A stretch of 64,000 bases of DNA from contig WNKP01000006.1 in the NCBI GenBank assembly GCA_009797885.1, forward strand, positions 186,001 to 250,000, written 5' to 3'. Below, in pieces: positions 8,891 to 16,935 of this stretch. A program made the translations under genes and the position numbers. This DNA is from Flavobacteriaceae bacterium GF1. Lineage in GTDB: Bacteria > Bacteroidota > Bacteroidia > Flavobacteriales > Flavobacteriaceae. Under the pieces are notes generated by a model that was not told the origin of the DNA, ran no database searches, and saw only the letters and a list, made by a program, of their open reading frames with translations. Every line of letters starts with the position of its first letter. Positions within the stretch are counted from its first letter, which is position 1.

Positions 8891-9163
8891 CAATGTGAAG
8901 CTCGATTCAAAAGCTTCGCTTTTCAAATGCGCTGCATTTGTTGCGAACCTACTTCGTAGCCCCGGGAAGCATCATTTCGGCCTGGCTCAATGTGAACTTC
9001 GATTCAAAAGCTTCGCTTTTCAAATGCACTGCATTTGTTGCGAACCTACTTCGTAGCCCCGGCAAGAATCATTTCGGCCTGGCTCAATGTGAACTTCGAT
9101 TCAAAAGCTGCGCTTTTCAAATGCGCTGCATTTGTTGCGAACCTACTTCGTAGCCCCGGCAAG
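8891..9163. repeat. 97-bp tandem array carrying copies of the tRNA-Arg 3' end
   Basis: Nearly three copies of a 97-bp unit lie directly downstream of the tRNA gene (which reads leftward). The marker TAGCCCCGG recurs at 8957, 9054 and 9151, exactly 97 bp apart; the 9151 copy is the real tRNA 3' end, and the other two are tRNA tail fragments of about 17 bp (the 9054 copy is identical, the 8957 copy has two changes). Each unit also holds three small hairpins: AAAAGC-TTC-GCTTTT, AAATGC-GCT-GCATTT and CTAC-TTC-GTAG. Copies differ at only a few positions. An apparent 71-codon ORF across the array is a by-product of the repeats. Confidence 0.9.
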
Positions 9164-9222
9164 AATCGAACTTGCATCTAAAGTTTAGGAAACTTCTATT
9201 CTATCCATTGAACTACGGGGCC
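9151..9222 (-). tRNA. tRNA-Arg (anticodon CCU)
   Basis: Read on the minus strand, the gene folds as a full cloverleaf: acceptor GGCCCCG with CGGGGCT (first pair G-U), D arm GTTC/GAAT, anticodon stem GAAGT/ACTTT around loop TTCCTAA (anticodon CCT at DNA level), a 4-nt variable loop, T arm GCAAG-TTCGATT-CTTGC and discriminator A. CCA is not encoded. It decodes AGG. Its 3' terminal bases are duplicated twice in the tandem array immediately downstream. Confidence 0.95.
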
Positions 9223-9372
9223 AAAGGGATGCCAAAAATAGTGTTTTTTGATGTATCTAAAAATGTAGTTTTAACTATTCTTGACCACTCTTAAACACTG
9301 CGAACAGAAATTACAAACATGTCAACCATAGGGGGTGATTTTGCAAAACTTTTGACCGGAATTTTACGAATC

Positions 9373-10950
9373 TTACCGCTCCAATGGGAAGCTTACGCTT
9401 ACCCTATCTCCCGCTTCTCTCCCTGTAGGAGTAAAGAAAGGGCCATTGGGATAATCGATCTGGTTTTCGTATCGGGTTAGTGATAAGATCATCTCACCTG
9501 AATTGTCTATGGAGTTTCTGCTTAAACCCTGGGCGTTCAAATACTCAATAATCTCGGTTGGAATTTCCAACTTGTCAAAAGGATTTTCGATTGATTCCCG
9601 ATACCTGTTTTTATAGGTTCTTTTAAAGATGAAATCTTTCCCCTGAAGGGATTCTGTGATTTTCAAATCGAGTTCCAAGAAATCGTATTCTCCATTTGTG
9701 GCGATACTATTTTCTACTTTTTGAACAGAGAGTGGCGGAATCGTAACCTCGGTCAAATCTTTTGTCAAATATCTAACTATTCTGCCATCCGTTAAGTTAA
9801 GGTCGAGACCTCTCTCTAGAACAGGATATTCGCTCAGATTGGGGTATTGAAACAAAAAGCCTGATTCTTGGGTAAGCCTACCATAGAAAAACAGCAACCT
9901 AAAGTTTCCTTGTCGATAGTTTTCATTACTGGAATACCCTAAGAGCCAAGTAGTAAATTTTTCCACAAGTTCAGGTAAACCTACGGTAACAATATCATCT
10001 TCACTCACCGTTGAAAGCTCCTCAAATCTTAACGTCCGATCCGTGAAGTCTTCAATAAAAAGGTAACGGTAGTCCTCAAATATTTTCTCGTTTGATTGAT
10101 TTAGATAATACAAAAAAATATCGTTAGTGAGTTCTTGATTATAGTCTAAAGTAAGGGTATAAGAAGAACTGTAGCTCGAGGAAGATCGATTTCCCATACC
10201 ATAATTGGAACCTATTGCGGAAAAAAGCAACGGAAAAGAACGGCCTTCAACCGTTACATCGAATTGGTCGTTCTTAGTGTTGTTGGATGGTTCCAGGCCA
10301 AGCTCGTTTCGGACTTCTTGGTCCGTTAGCCGTATTGTGCCAGGTTTCACACCTCCGGTTGACATAGCTAAATGATAAAGATCTTCCAACCCGCCTTTAT
10401 CAATATAATATTCGGTTGCAATGATATCTTGTTCCTCAAATCCATCAGGGGCATAGAAAATGCGGTCATCATCGGTAATCATCTTTTTATGGGCAATGAG
10501 CTCTCCAGTACTTTCCAAATTTAGTGCCACATAGAAATCTATGGATTCACTTGAACGTCCTACAAGATTTTGAAATAGTAGCTTTTTCAGTTCAAACACA
10601 TGGGTTTTCACGTTTTCGTTATTAGCCTCATCGGTAGCGGTGATCGTTAAGGTGGTCTCGCCATTTGGAAAATCAAAGGGATTTAAGGTGTAGGTAAACT
10701 GTTTTTCGGAACTGGTCATGACCTCTTCATCGTTGATCTTTACCACGGTATTCACAAGATTTGAAGCATCTTGAACGGAGATTTGAAGGGTGCTGCGCAG
10801 CTCTACTTCCTCACCAATACCTTGAAAGGTAATGCTGGGCGGGGTTGTATCCAATTCTTCTATAACCTGGTTTGGCGAATCTTCATTTTCCGAGTCGCAC
10901 CCCAATAGGATTAAAAAAAGGAAGGTCGGTAAGAGGAGTTTTTTGATCAT
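9373..10950 (-). CDS. Large lipoprotein of unknown function with an Ig-like domain
   Basis: This 525-residue protein starts with a lipoprotein signal (MIKKLLLPTFLFLILLGC; Cys about 18), followed by an acidic linker typical of surface-exposed Bacteroidota lipoproteins. Residues about 35-122 look like one Ig-like/bacterial-adhesin domain (TTPPSITFQGIGEEVELRS, TLTITATDEANNENVK). The remaining ~400 residues are not recognised. It stands alone between the tRNA and moaE and is transcribed away from moaE. Role unknown. Confidence 0.75.
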   Translation of the reverse strand: MIKKLLLPTFLFLILLGCDSENEDSPNQVIEELDTTPPSITFQGIGEEVELRSTLQISVQDASNLVNTVVKINDEEVMTSSEKQFTYTLNPFDFPNGETTLTITATDEANNENVKTHVFELKKLLFQNLVGRSSESIDFYVALNLESTGELIAHKKMITDDDRIFYAPDGFEEQDIIATEYYIDKGGLEDLYHLAMSTGGVKPGTIRLTDQEVRNELGLEPSNNTKNDQFDVTVEGRSFPLLFSAIGSNYGMGNRSSSSYSSSYTLTLDYNQELTNDIFLYYLNQSNEKIFEDYRYLFIEDFTDRTLRFEELSTVSEDDIVTVGLPELVEKFTTWLLGYSSNENYRQGNFRLLFFYGRLTQESGFLFQYPNLSEYPVLERGLDLNLTDGRIVRYLTKDLTEVTIPPLSVQKVENSIATNGEYDFLELDLKITESLQGKDFIFKRTYKNRYRESIENPFDKLEIPTEIIEYLNAQGLSRNSIDNSGEMILSLTRYENQIDYPNGPFFTPTGREAGDRVSVSFPLER

Positions 10951-11046
10951 AGCAAATTAGTAAACGGAAACCGTATTTTGTGTTTCATCCAAAATTCCAT
11001 GACCGCTAAATAAGTAAAAGGGCCCTTAGATTAATATGATAAAAAT

Positions 11047-11079
11047 CAGGGGTGTCCCAGAAATAGAAATCTGGCCCTG
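11047..11079 (+). other. Possible nested hairpin in the moaE leader
   Basis: CAGGG (11047-11051) pairs with CCCTG (11075-11079), and inside it CCAGA pairs with TCTGG around an 8-nt loop. It lies about 48 bp before moaE. It is far smaller than the known Moco riboswitch and may be chance, so it is listed as weak. Confidence 0.25.
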
Positions 11080-11126
11080 TCAAAAGTGTCTTTTAGTTTG
11101 CTACCTTAGCGAAAAGTGTTGTGATC

Positions 11127-11567
11127 ATGGAAAGGAAAATCAAAAACGTTTTTGTCCAAGGGGCCATAACTCCTAAGTTTATCGCCAATTCCATTGCCAA
11201 ACATCAATCCAAAACAACCATTGGGGCACATGATATTTTCCTGGGCCAGGTACGGGCCGACAAAATTGATGGTAAAACGGTGGGTGCCATCGACTATACC
11301 GCGTATGAATCCATGGCCAATGAAAAGTTTCATGAGATTCGAGAGGCCACTTTTAAAAGTTTTGAATTGACCTGTATGCATATTTATCACAGCTTGGGAA
11401 AGGTGGCCGTTGGGGAGATATGCTTATTTGTATTTGTGTCCTCCCCACATCGGAAGGAAGTGTTTGAAGCGCTGCACCATGTGGTAGAGGAAATCAAAAA
11501 GGAAGTTCCGGTTTTTGGTAAGGAGTTGTTTGAGGATGATTCCTATCAATGGAAGGTAAATACCTAA
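11127..11567 (+). CDS. moaE: Molybdopterin synthase catalytic subunit MoaE
   Basis: MoaE is the large subunit of molybdopterin synthase. With thiocarboxylated MoaD it inserts two sulfurs into cyclic pyranopterin monophosphate in molybdenum-cofactor synthesis. Family signatures are GAHDIFLGQVRADK, the Y/E-rich core IDYTAYESMANEKFHEI, the helix CMHIYHSLGKVAVGEICLFV, and the C-terminal active-site region SSPHRKEVFEALHHVVEEIK then KKEVPVFGKE with its catalytic lysines. I chose ATG 11127 over a GTG six bases upstream. moaC follows within 2 bp; no moaD or moaA is visible in this window. Confidence 0.92.
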   Translation: MERKIKNVFVQGAITPKFIANSIAKHQSKTTIGAHDIFLGQVRADKIDGKTVGAIDYTAYESMANEKFHEIREATFKSFELTCMHIYHSLGKVAVGEICLFVFVSSPHRKEVFEALHHVVEEIKKEVPVFGKELFEDDSYQWKVNT

Positions 11568-11569
11568 TC

Positions 11570-11998
11570 ATGGTCGATATCACTCAAAAACAAAACACCC
11601 ACAGAACTGCAGTTGCCCAGGCCATTGTAAAGCTAGGGTCCCTGGAAACCGTTAGGGCCATTGAAGAGAAAAGGGTGCCCAAGGGCGATGTATTTGCCAT
11701 GAGTCGGGCAGCAGGCTTTTTAGGCCTAAAAAAGACTCCGGAACTGTTGCCGGACTGTCACCCATTGCCCATAGAATATGCCGGTATTGAGTATGAAATT
11801 GACGGGCTGAACGTTGTGGTCAAAGTCACGGTGAAGACATTTTACAAAACAGGAGTGGAAGTGGAGGCCATGCATGGGGCGAGTGTTGTTGCCCTTAATA
11901 TGTACGATATGCTCAAACCTATTGACAAGGCCATTGAAATACAGCAGATCAAACTTTTGCTGAAAACAGGGGGAAAATCCGATATAAAGAGCAAATAG
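11570..11998 (+). CDS. moaC: Cyclic pyranopterin monophosphate synthase MoaC
   Basis: MoaC, with MoaA, converts GTP through 3',8-cyclo-GTP to cyclic pyranopterin monophosphate, the first stage of molybdenum-cofactor synthesis. Signatures are VPKGDVFAMSRAAGFLGLKK, the LLPDCHPLP motif and the C-terminal active site ALNMYDMLKPIDKAIEI with the catalytic Asp and Lys. I chose ATG 11570 (MVDITQKQ), 2 bp after the moaE stop; an in-frame ATG at 11549 would add seven residues and overlap moaE by 19 bp. The pair is clearly co-transcribed. Confidence 0.92.
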   Translation: MVDITQKQNTHRTAVAQAIVKLGSLETVRAIEEKRVPKGDVFAMSRAAGFLGLKKTPELLPDCHPLPIEYAGIEYEIDGLNVVVKVTVKTFYKTGVEVEAMHGASVVALNMYDMLKPIDKAIEIQQIKLLLKTGGKSDIKSK

Positions 11999-12063
11999 CG
12001 GTTTTTTGAAATGAAGATCAGTGGGATTTTTTCTTAACTTTAAATATAAATCAACCATAAAAC

Positions 12064-12372
12064 TTGAAGAATCTAAAACGGGTCATCGTCGATTTTAAAA
12101 AGCTTACTCCAGAAGTACTGAAGCTTCTTGTTGAGGAATATCCAGATGGTTATGGTGATGACGATATCATTTCGTTCAAGAATGCTGCGGGTGCAAAAGT
12201 GGAATGTGTTGAGGTGCTTACCCTGGATACCAAATACTTGATTAAAATCAGTTCAAAGTTGGAACGTACCATGGCCAACTATGATGAGGATAATTATGCC
12301 GATTTTGATTCCGATGATCCGGAAGCGGTCATTGATCCCGATATGATGCCCCCCAAGGATGAAGAGGAATAG
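12064..12372 (+). CDS. Conserved-type acidic hypothetical protein, TTG start
   Basis: This 102-residue soluble protein has a basic start (KNLKRVIVDFKKLTPEVLKL), the segment YPDGYGDDDIISFKNA, and a very acidic tail (NYDEDNYADFDSDDPEAVID). An in-frame TAA lies two codons before the TTG, and no ATG occurs until well into the protein, so TTG 12064 is the only start that keeps the conserved-looking N-terminus. I do not know a function; it resembles a family of small Flavobacteriia proteins without assigned role. It follows moaC by 65 bp and may be independent. Confidence 0.7.
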   Translation: MKNLKRVIVDFKKLTPEVLKLLVEEYPDGYGDDDIISFKNAAGAKVECVEVLTLDTKYLIKISSKLERTMANYDEDNYADFDSDDPEAVIDPDMMPPKDEEE

Positions 12373-12659
12373 CACAGGTTCTGGGAATCTTAAAATCGAA
12401 TAGGAAAGACCTGGACTTTCGTGCAGAACCTTGAGGGTTTTCTCCCAGATCGAACCCGAATTCACAACGCTATTTCCAAAGCTAAACACCAGTAGATGAG
12501 AGGAATAGGCACTTTTCCCAAAAATAGAATTGACCGAATTGTTAAAAAAATGCAAATGTGTAAGTGAAACCGCACAAATGCGTTAATCTTATACTAATCC
12601 TTCAATTTTTACGCAACGCTATCGTTCTAAAGTTATCCTAACCATGTAAATGAGAATAA

Positions 12660-12791
12660 ATGTTCATGAAGGCAGAGAACAAAAATACCAAGGGGTATTT
12701 GCAGAGAGCTATAGTTTTTTACCTGATCTTTTTAGCGGTAACAGTTTATTTTTTGATAAAACTGGGCGTAAAGATTTTTGAAAATATGTAA
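12660..12791 (+). CDS. Possible small single-pass membrane protein (43 aa)
   Basis: A short frame from ATG 12660 (or in-frame ATG 12666, giving 41 residues) encodes a basic start (KAENKNTKGYLQRA), one strong hydrophobic helix (IVFYLIFLAVTVYFLIKLGV) and a short end. The charge pattern suits a small inner-membrane protein. It ends 10 bp before the convergent tdh stop. The ~290 bp before it (12373-12659) show no other gene. No homologue is recognised. Confidence 0.45.
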   Translation: MFMKAENKNTKGYLQRAIVFYLIFLAVTVYFLIKLGVKIFENM

Positions 12792-12801
12792 TACGCGGGT
12801 A

Positions 12802-13743
12802 TTACTTTTTCAGGTTTTCCAGCATTTCCGATGTAATTCGATTGAGGTCAAACGTAGGCTTCCATCCCCAGTCCTCCCTTGCCATGGAGTCATCAATGGA
12901 TGATGGCCACGAATCAGCAATTTGCTGTCTGAAATCCGGCTCATAACTGATTTCAAAATCGGGAATATGGCTTGTAATACTTTGAGCTATTTCGGATGGT
13001 GTACAACTAATGGCACCCAGGTTGTAAGAAGAGCGTACCGTAAGATTACCAGCATTGGCATCCATTAAGGAGATGGTGGCACGGATGGCATCGTCCATAT
13101 ACATCATGGGCAGTTTGGTCCCTTCGGACAAAAAGCAGTTATAGGCTTTTTCTTCCAATGCTTTATGGTAGATTTCCACGGCATAATCCGTTGTGCCCCC
13201 ACCAGGTGAGGTCTTCCAACTAATAAGTCCCGGATAACGAAGGCTTCGTACGTCCACCCCAAACTTTTTAGAATAGTATTCACACCACCGTTCCCCGGAT
13301 TGCTTGCTAATTCCATAAACGGTGCTCGGTTCCATTAAGGTATGCTGTGGAGTGTGTTCCTTGGGGGTGTTGGGTCCAAAAACCGCAATACTGGAAGGCC
13401 AGAATATCTTATCTATTTTCTTGTCCTTTCCCAGGTTCAGGATATTGAACAATGAGTTCATGTTCAAGTTCCAGGCCCTCATGGGAAACTTTTCCGCCGT
13501 AGCACTGAGCATGGCGGCCATAAGATATACTTCCTGGATTTCATAGTGCATGACCACATCTTCAATGGCCTCGTAATTGGTAGCGTCCAAAAGCTCAAAT
13601 GGACCTGATTCCATTAAGGGACCACTCCCTTCCCGAATATCACTGGCCACAACCACATCATTACCATATTTTTGTCTTAATACCATGGTAAGCTCCGTGC
13701 CGATCTGTCCGCAGGCACCCAGGATTAAAATAGATTTGTCCAT
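12802..13743 (-). CDS. tdh: L-threonine 3-dehydrogenase, short-chain (SDR) type
   Basis: This 313-residue NAD-dependent enzyme oxidises L-threonine to 2-amino-3-oxobutyrate, usually followed by a CoA ligase giving glycine and acetyl-CoA. The Rossmann motif GACGQIGTEL is at residues 8-17, the SSIAVFG serine near 118-124, and the catalytic YxxxK is YGISK. The diagnostic stretch RYPGLISWKTSPGGGTTDY separates this epimerase-like TDH type from UDP-sugar epimerases. It is a single gene divergent from a small lipoprotein gene with a 67-bp spacer. Confidence 0.88.
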   Translation of the reverse strand: MDKSILILGACGQIGTELTMVLRQKYGNDVVVASDIREGSGPLMESGPFELLDATNYEAIEDVVMHYEIQEVYLMAAMLSATAEKFPMRAWNLNMNSLFNILNLGKDKKIDKIFWPSSIAVFGPNTPKEHTPQHTLMEPSTVYGISKQSGERWCEYYSKKFGVDVRSLRYPGLISWKTSPGGGTTDYAVEIYHKALEEKAYNCFLSEGTKLPMMYMDDAIRATISLMDANAGNLTVRSSYNLGAISCTPSEIAQSITSHIPDFEISYEPDFRQQIADSWPSSIDDSMAREDWGWKPTFDLNRITSEMLENLKK

Positions 13744-13810
13744 TCTAATTTGTCATTAAATCATTGTGAAAGTAAAGATAGCTTTTCCCAAGAATTTGTA
13801 CTTTGGCAAT

Positions 13811-14308
13811 ATGGGGAAACATATTGTTTGGCTATGGGTATGCATAACTTTTTTTGCTTGTAGAAACCAAAAAGAAGGAGAGGTTGCCACGGATGATGCA
13901 CCGGAATCATTTTCGTTTCAAAATCTGCCCCAGGACGCCACGTTGGACGAAGCAGCAGCCACTTTGGTGGCCGACTGGCAAGAATTTAAGGCAATTGAAA
14001 CAAGCTATGCCATCTTAAAGCGTGCCACCAATACCGAAGACCTGATGCTGGCCATAGACGATTTGATCGAAAGGGAAAAGACCTTGGCCGAAGGTAGTTA
14101 TCCGGAACCGTTTGATAAGCTTCAAATTAAGAGTAGACAGCAGGTCTTCCGTACCTTTCTTTATAAGGTGAAGGGAAACCTCCAGGATAGGAGGGAGGTG
14201 AACAAATCCATGGAAGAGATGATGTTGGCCTATAATGCCTTCAAAAACCAATTCAACAATATTGTAAACAATACCCTAGATCCAAAATTGATATTGAATG
14301 GGGAATAA
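13811..14308 (+). CDS. Small lipoprotein of unknown function
   Basis: Starting at ATG 13811 gives a 165-residue protein with a lipoprotein signal (MGKHIVWLWVCITFFAC; Cys 17); an upstream in-frame ATG at 13766 would put 15 residues before this signal and is unlikely. The mature part is helical and charged (EAAATLVADWQEFKAIETSY, LKRATNTEDLMLAIDDLIER), suggesting a helical bundle. It overlaps the next gene by 11 bp, so the two are translated together. Not recognised. Confidence 0.7.
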   Translation: MGKHIVWLWVCITFFACRNQKEGEVATDDAPESFSFQNLPQDATLDEAAATLVADWQEFKAIETSYAILKRATNTEDLMLAIDDLIEREKTLAEGSYPEPFDKLQIKSRQQVFRTFLYKVKGNLQDRREVNKSMEEMMLAYNAFKNQFNNIVNNTLDPKLILNGE

Positions 14309-14813
14309 TGTAATCCTGGCCTATCTTTTGTTTGTTGGGGCCCTGCTTTCCGCCCAGGAAAGTGAGAAAGCGACCATTGGCCGTGTTTTGGACAATTGGC
14401 ACCTTGCCGCTTCAAATGCCGATTATGAGGGATATTTTTCCCTGATGACGGATGATAGCGTGTTTTTGGGAACCGATGCCACGGAAAACTGGCAAAACCA
14501 GGAATTCAAGGATTTCTCCAAACCGTATTTTGACCGGGACAAAGCATGGAGTTTTACCGCAGTGGAACGCAATATATACTTGGATGATAAAGGGCAATTC
14601 GCTTGGTTCGATGAATTGCTGGACACCCAAATGAAGCTTTGTAGGGGATCTGGAGTATTGAGAAATGTAGATGGCAACTGGAAAATTGCCCATTATGTAC
14701 TTTCCATAGCCGTGCCCAATGAAAATGTTAAGGCATTGGTGCAACTAAAAAAGCAGAAGGACAGCCTTCTGCTTATCGATTTTAAAAGAAAATCCGTTCC
14801 AAAAGGAAATTAA
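14298..14813 (+). CDS. Secreted NTF2/SnoaL-like domain protein
   Basis: This 171-residue protein has a signal peptide (about 1-19, ending LLSAQ) and an NTF2-like fold signature: VLDNWHLAASNADYEGYFSL, MTDDSVFLGTDATENW, WSFTAVERNIY, GSGVLRNVDGNWKIAHYVLS. SnoaL-like proteins of this shape are annotated as nuclear transport factor 2 family; ligand or reaction is unknown. It overlaps the upstream lipoprotein by 11 bp, and its stop codon overlaps the stop of the convergent gene at 14810. Confidence 0.8.
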   Translation: MGNNVILAYLLFVGALLSAQESEKATIGRVLDNWHLAASNADYEGYFSLMTDDSVFLGTDATENWQNQEFKDFSKPYFDRDKAWSFTAVERNIYLDDKGQFAWFDELLDTQMKLCRGSGVLRNVDGNWKIAHYVLSIAVPNENVKALVQLKKQKDSLLLIDFKRKSVPKGN

Positions 14814-15505
14814 TTTCCGGTATCCCCTTCGGTTTTGCGCTTTTCCAACGCCTGTTTGCTTAAACTGGCAAGGTTAAAGTTGGAATCCAAATCCAACGCC
14901 TTGTCCATAAAAGCGATGGCTTCATCAACCTTGCTTTTGTCCCCATTGAAGATTACCAGTCCCTTTAAGTGATAAAAAGCGGCTTTTAGAGGTACCTCAT
15001 AGGGTTGCTGGCGCTCATAAAAGGCATGCTTCATGTTCAACGTAGAATTTGCAATACCATATTCAATGTCTTTCGAAGCACTTTCCATTTCACCGATTTG
15101 GATTTTTAAATCGGCCAATTCATAGGCGATGTAAGGGTCAGCTTTCCGGTCATACAGTACCTGAAATTGTTCTATGGCCCTTTTCGGTTGATTTAAAGCT
15201 TTTAAGGATACGGCCTTTACCTGCAAGGCCAAATTGGAATCCGATTCATTTTTTTCAATTCCAATGGTATTCAAGGCCTGCAAATGCTGGTTGCCGTTCA
15301 TATAAACATAAGCCAAAGTATCCTTTCTTTCCTGGGATGGGGCTATGACGTTTAAATGGGTCAGGGCGTTGATGACCCCATTGACATCGCCCTGCTTTCT
15401 CATCTCCAGGTAATACTTTTCAAAATGGCTCTTTAAATCGGCATTGCTTTGCGAAAAAAGGGATGCCGAAGCCAATAATACGGTGATAAAAAATAATTTT
15501 TTCAT
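14810..15505 (-). CDS. Secreted TPR-like repeat protein
   Basis: This 231-residue protein has a signal peptide (about 1-19, ending ASLFSQ) and helical tetratricopeptide-like repeats (for example ALQVKAVSLKALNQPKRAIE, then AFYHLKGLVIFNGDKSKVDE and AIAFMDKALDLDSNFNLASL). It probably acts as a periplasmic protein-binding scaffold. It is convergent with the NTF2-like gene, and the two stop codons share bases 14811-14812. No specific partner can be named. Confidence 0.72.
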   Translation of the reverse strand: MKKLFFITVLLASASLFSQSNADLKSHFEKYYLEMRKQGDVNGVINALTHLNVIAPSQERKDTLAYVYMNGNQHLQALNTIGIEKNESDSNLALQVKAVSLKALNQPKRAIEQFQVLYDRKADPYIAYELADLKIQIGEMESASKDIEYGIANSTLNMKHAFYERQQPYEVPLKAAFYHLKGLVIFNGDKSKVDEAIAFMDKALDLDSNFNLASLSKQALEKRKTEGDTGN

Positions 15506-15582
15506 CCTTTTATTGCTTTAGTGCGGCAAAACTAAAAAAATAAACCCAAGCGGGCTGTTAAAGATTTGGAAAGTACCCAAAC

Positions 15583-15609
15583 AAAAAAAGATGCCCAAAG
15601 CATCTTTTT
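15583..15609 (-). terminator. Rho-independent terminator
   Basis: On the minus strand a 10-bp stem (AAAAAGATGC / GCATCTTTTT) with a 5-nt loop is followed by more T, 24 bp past the stop of the gene at 15634. The T-rich arm is also present on the other strand. Confidence 0.75.
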
Positions 15610-15633
15610 CAGTAGCGATTTTTGGTTTTAAGC

Positions 15634-16008
15634 TCAAACGGCAAGATGCACCGTCTCCTTGTTCGATAAATCCTTGATCAATTTAGCATAAAAAGCAATG
15701 CTCTTGGCATCCCCTTCCAAACACGATTTTAAAAAATCCCGAAGATTTTTGAAGAAAAGGTTCGTGGGCAAAACCACAAGGTCCATGTTTACCGTTTTGG
15801 GATCATAACCACTTTCGTCCATGACCACATTCATCTTTACCCTACTGCGATGGTAATCAATAGTGACATCCACGGCATTGTAGTGCTTTTTGATAATGGC
15901 TTCATGAAACAACTTTGCTTTTGGGGTCATTTCCCTTTTTGAACTACTGCGAGCGATTAGACTTTCCATTTCCATCAAAATCCTCGATTTTACATTAAAA
16001 GTTTCCAT
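15634..16008 (-). CDS. Hypothetical protein, 124 aa
   Basis: The start is placed at ATG 16008 (METFNVKSR); an in-frame ATG at 16044 would add 12 residues. The protein is soluble and basic in its first third (SSSKREMTPKAKLFHEAIIK), with a beta-rich middle (AVDVTIDYHRSRVKMNVVMD) and helical end (FFKNLRDFLKSCLEGDAKSI). No domain is recognised. It is a single gene followed by a clear terminator at 15583-15609. Confidence 0.65.
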   Translation of the reverse strand: METFNVKSRILMEMESLIARSSSKREMTPKAKLFHEAIIKKHYNAVDVTIDYHRSRVKMNVVMDESGYDPKTVNMDLVVLPTNLFFKNLRDFLKSCLEGDAKSIAFYAKLIKDLSNKETVHLAV

Positions 16009-16128
16009 AACTATACATTTTTGATGTGTTGTAAAACTATGCATTTCGTCGTTAAGCCTTTTAAATCAATACTTTAATTAACAGCAATACAGGGCTTTTG
16101 TTGTGAAACACTTTTTAGTTGTGGTGTA

Positions 16129-16935
16129 TCAAGAAGAAATGGATGTGGTCAGAAGGTGCTTTTTAACATAAAAATTTCTAAAAATCACCTTCTTCCTGTT
16201 GGCTTTCGCAGCGCCCTGTGTGTAGTTGGGGGGTGGGACCCCCCTTTTTTTTGCCTCTAGGGTGTAATATTCCGCTTTGGTTGGGTGATAGGGATAGACC
16301 CCATTAAAAATCTGGTTCCAGTATCCATTTTCTAGGATGGTTCGTATCATATGGATACAATCGTTTTTATGGATTAAATTGATGAGTTCCCCTCCGTTGG
16401 TGAGGGTTCTCCCGGAAAGTTGGGTAATGGGATGCCGGTCTTCCCCAATAAGGCCCCCAAATCGAATGATAGTGGTTGAAAACCCCGTTTCGTTTAAGAA
16501 CAATCGTTCGGCCTCCAAAAGCTGTTTTCCGGACTTTGTCACAGGTTGCGGAACGGTATCTTCCGTTATTTCACCCTCCACGTCACCATATACCGAAGTA
16601 CTGCTCACAAAAAGGATATGGTGTATTGGAAAACCTTTGATGTTTTCCAGGAGCACTTGCATTTTGGCTACGTAATCACTTGAAGGATCTTTACGCAAAT
16701 TGGGAGGTACGTTAATGACCAAAACATCCAGATCGGTCAGGAATTCCCTTATCTTTCCATCCATTGAGCCTTCCTTAAGGTGGATAGGGTAAGCCAGGAT
16801 GCCCATTTGGCTCAAGGAATCCAACTTGTTTGTAGACGTCGTGGAACCTTTTATCTGATGGCCGTCTTTTAAGAGGCTTACGCCCAAAGAAGTGCCCAGC
16901 CAACCACAGCCAAGTATCCCGATGGTCTTATTCAA
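16129..16935 (-). CDS. NAD(P)-binding Rossmann protein (YeeZ-like, extended SDR)
   Basis: This 268-residue protein begins with a Rossmann loop (IGILGCGWLGTSLGVSLL), then a nucleotide-binding segment (VLVINVPPNLR) and an SDR-like active-site region (ILFVSSTSVYGDVEG), with IIRFGGLIGEDRHPI later. This order matches the YeeZ/YbjT-like epimerase group; substrate unknown. The usual YxxxK is not clear at the expected place. Its first 8 bases overlap the end of the M28 peptidase gene, so the two are co-transcribed. Confidence 0.8.
   Translation of the reverse strand: MNKTIGILGCGWLGTSLGVSLLKDGHQIKGSTTSTNKLDSLSQMGILAYPIHLKEGSMDGKIREFLTDLDVLVINVPPNLRKDPSSDYVAKMQVLLENIKGFPIHHILFVSSTSVYGDVEGEITEDTVPQPVTKSGKQLLEAERLFLNETGFSTTIIRFGGLIGEDRHPITQLSGRTLTNGGELINLIHKNDCIHMIRTILENGYWNQIFNGVYPYHPTKAEYYTLEAKKRGVPPPNYTQGAAKANRKKVIFRNFYVKKHLLTTSISS

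Noticed and set aside
8938-9153. 71-codon plus-strand ORF across the tRNA region
   Set aside because: It is read through the 97-bp tandem repeat and repeats its own amino acid pattern with each copy, so it is an artefact of the array.
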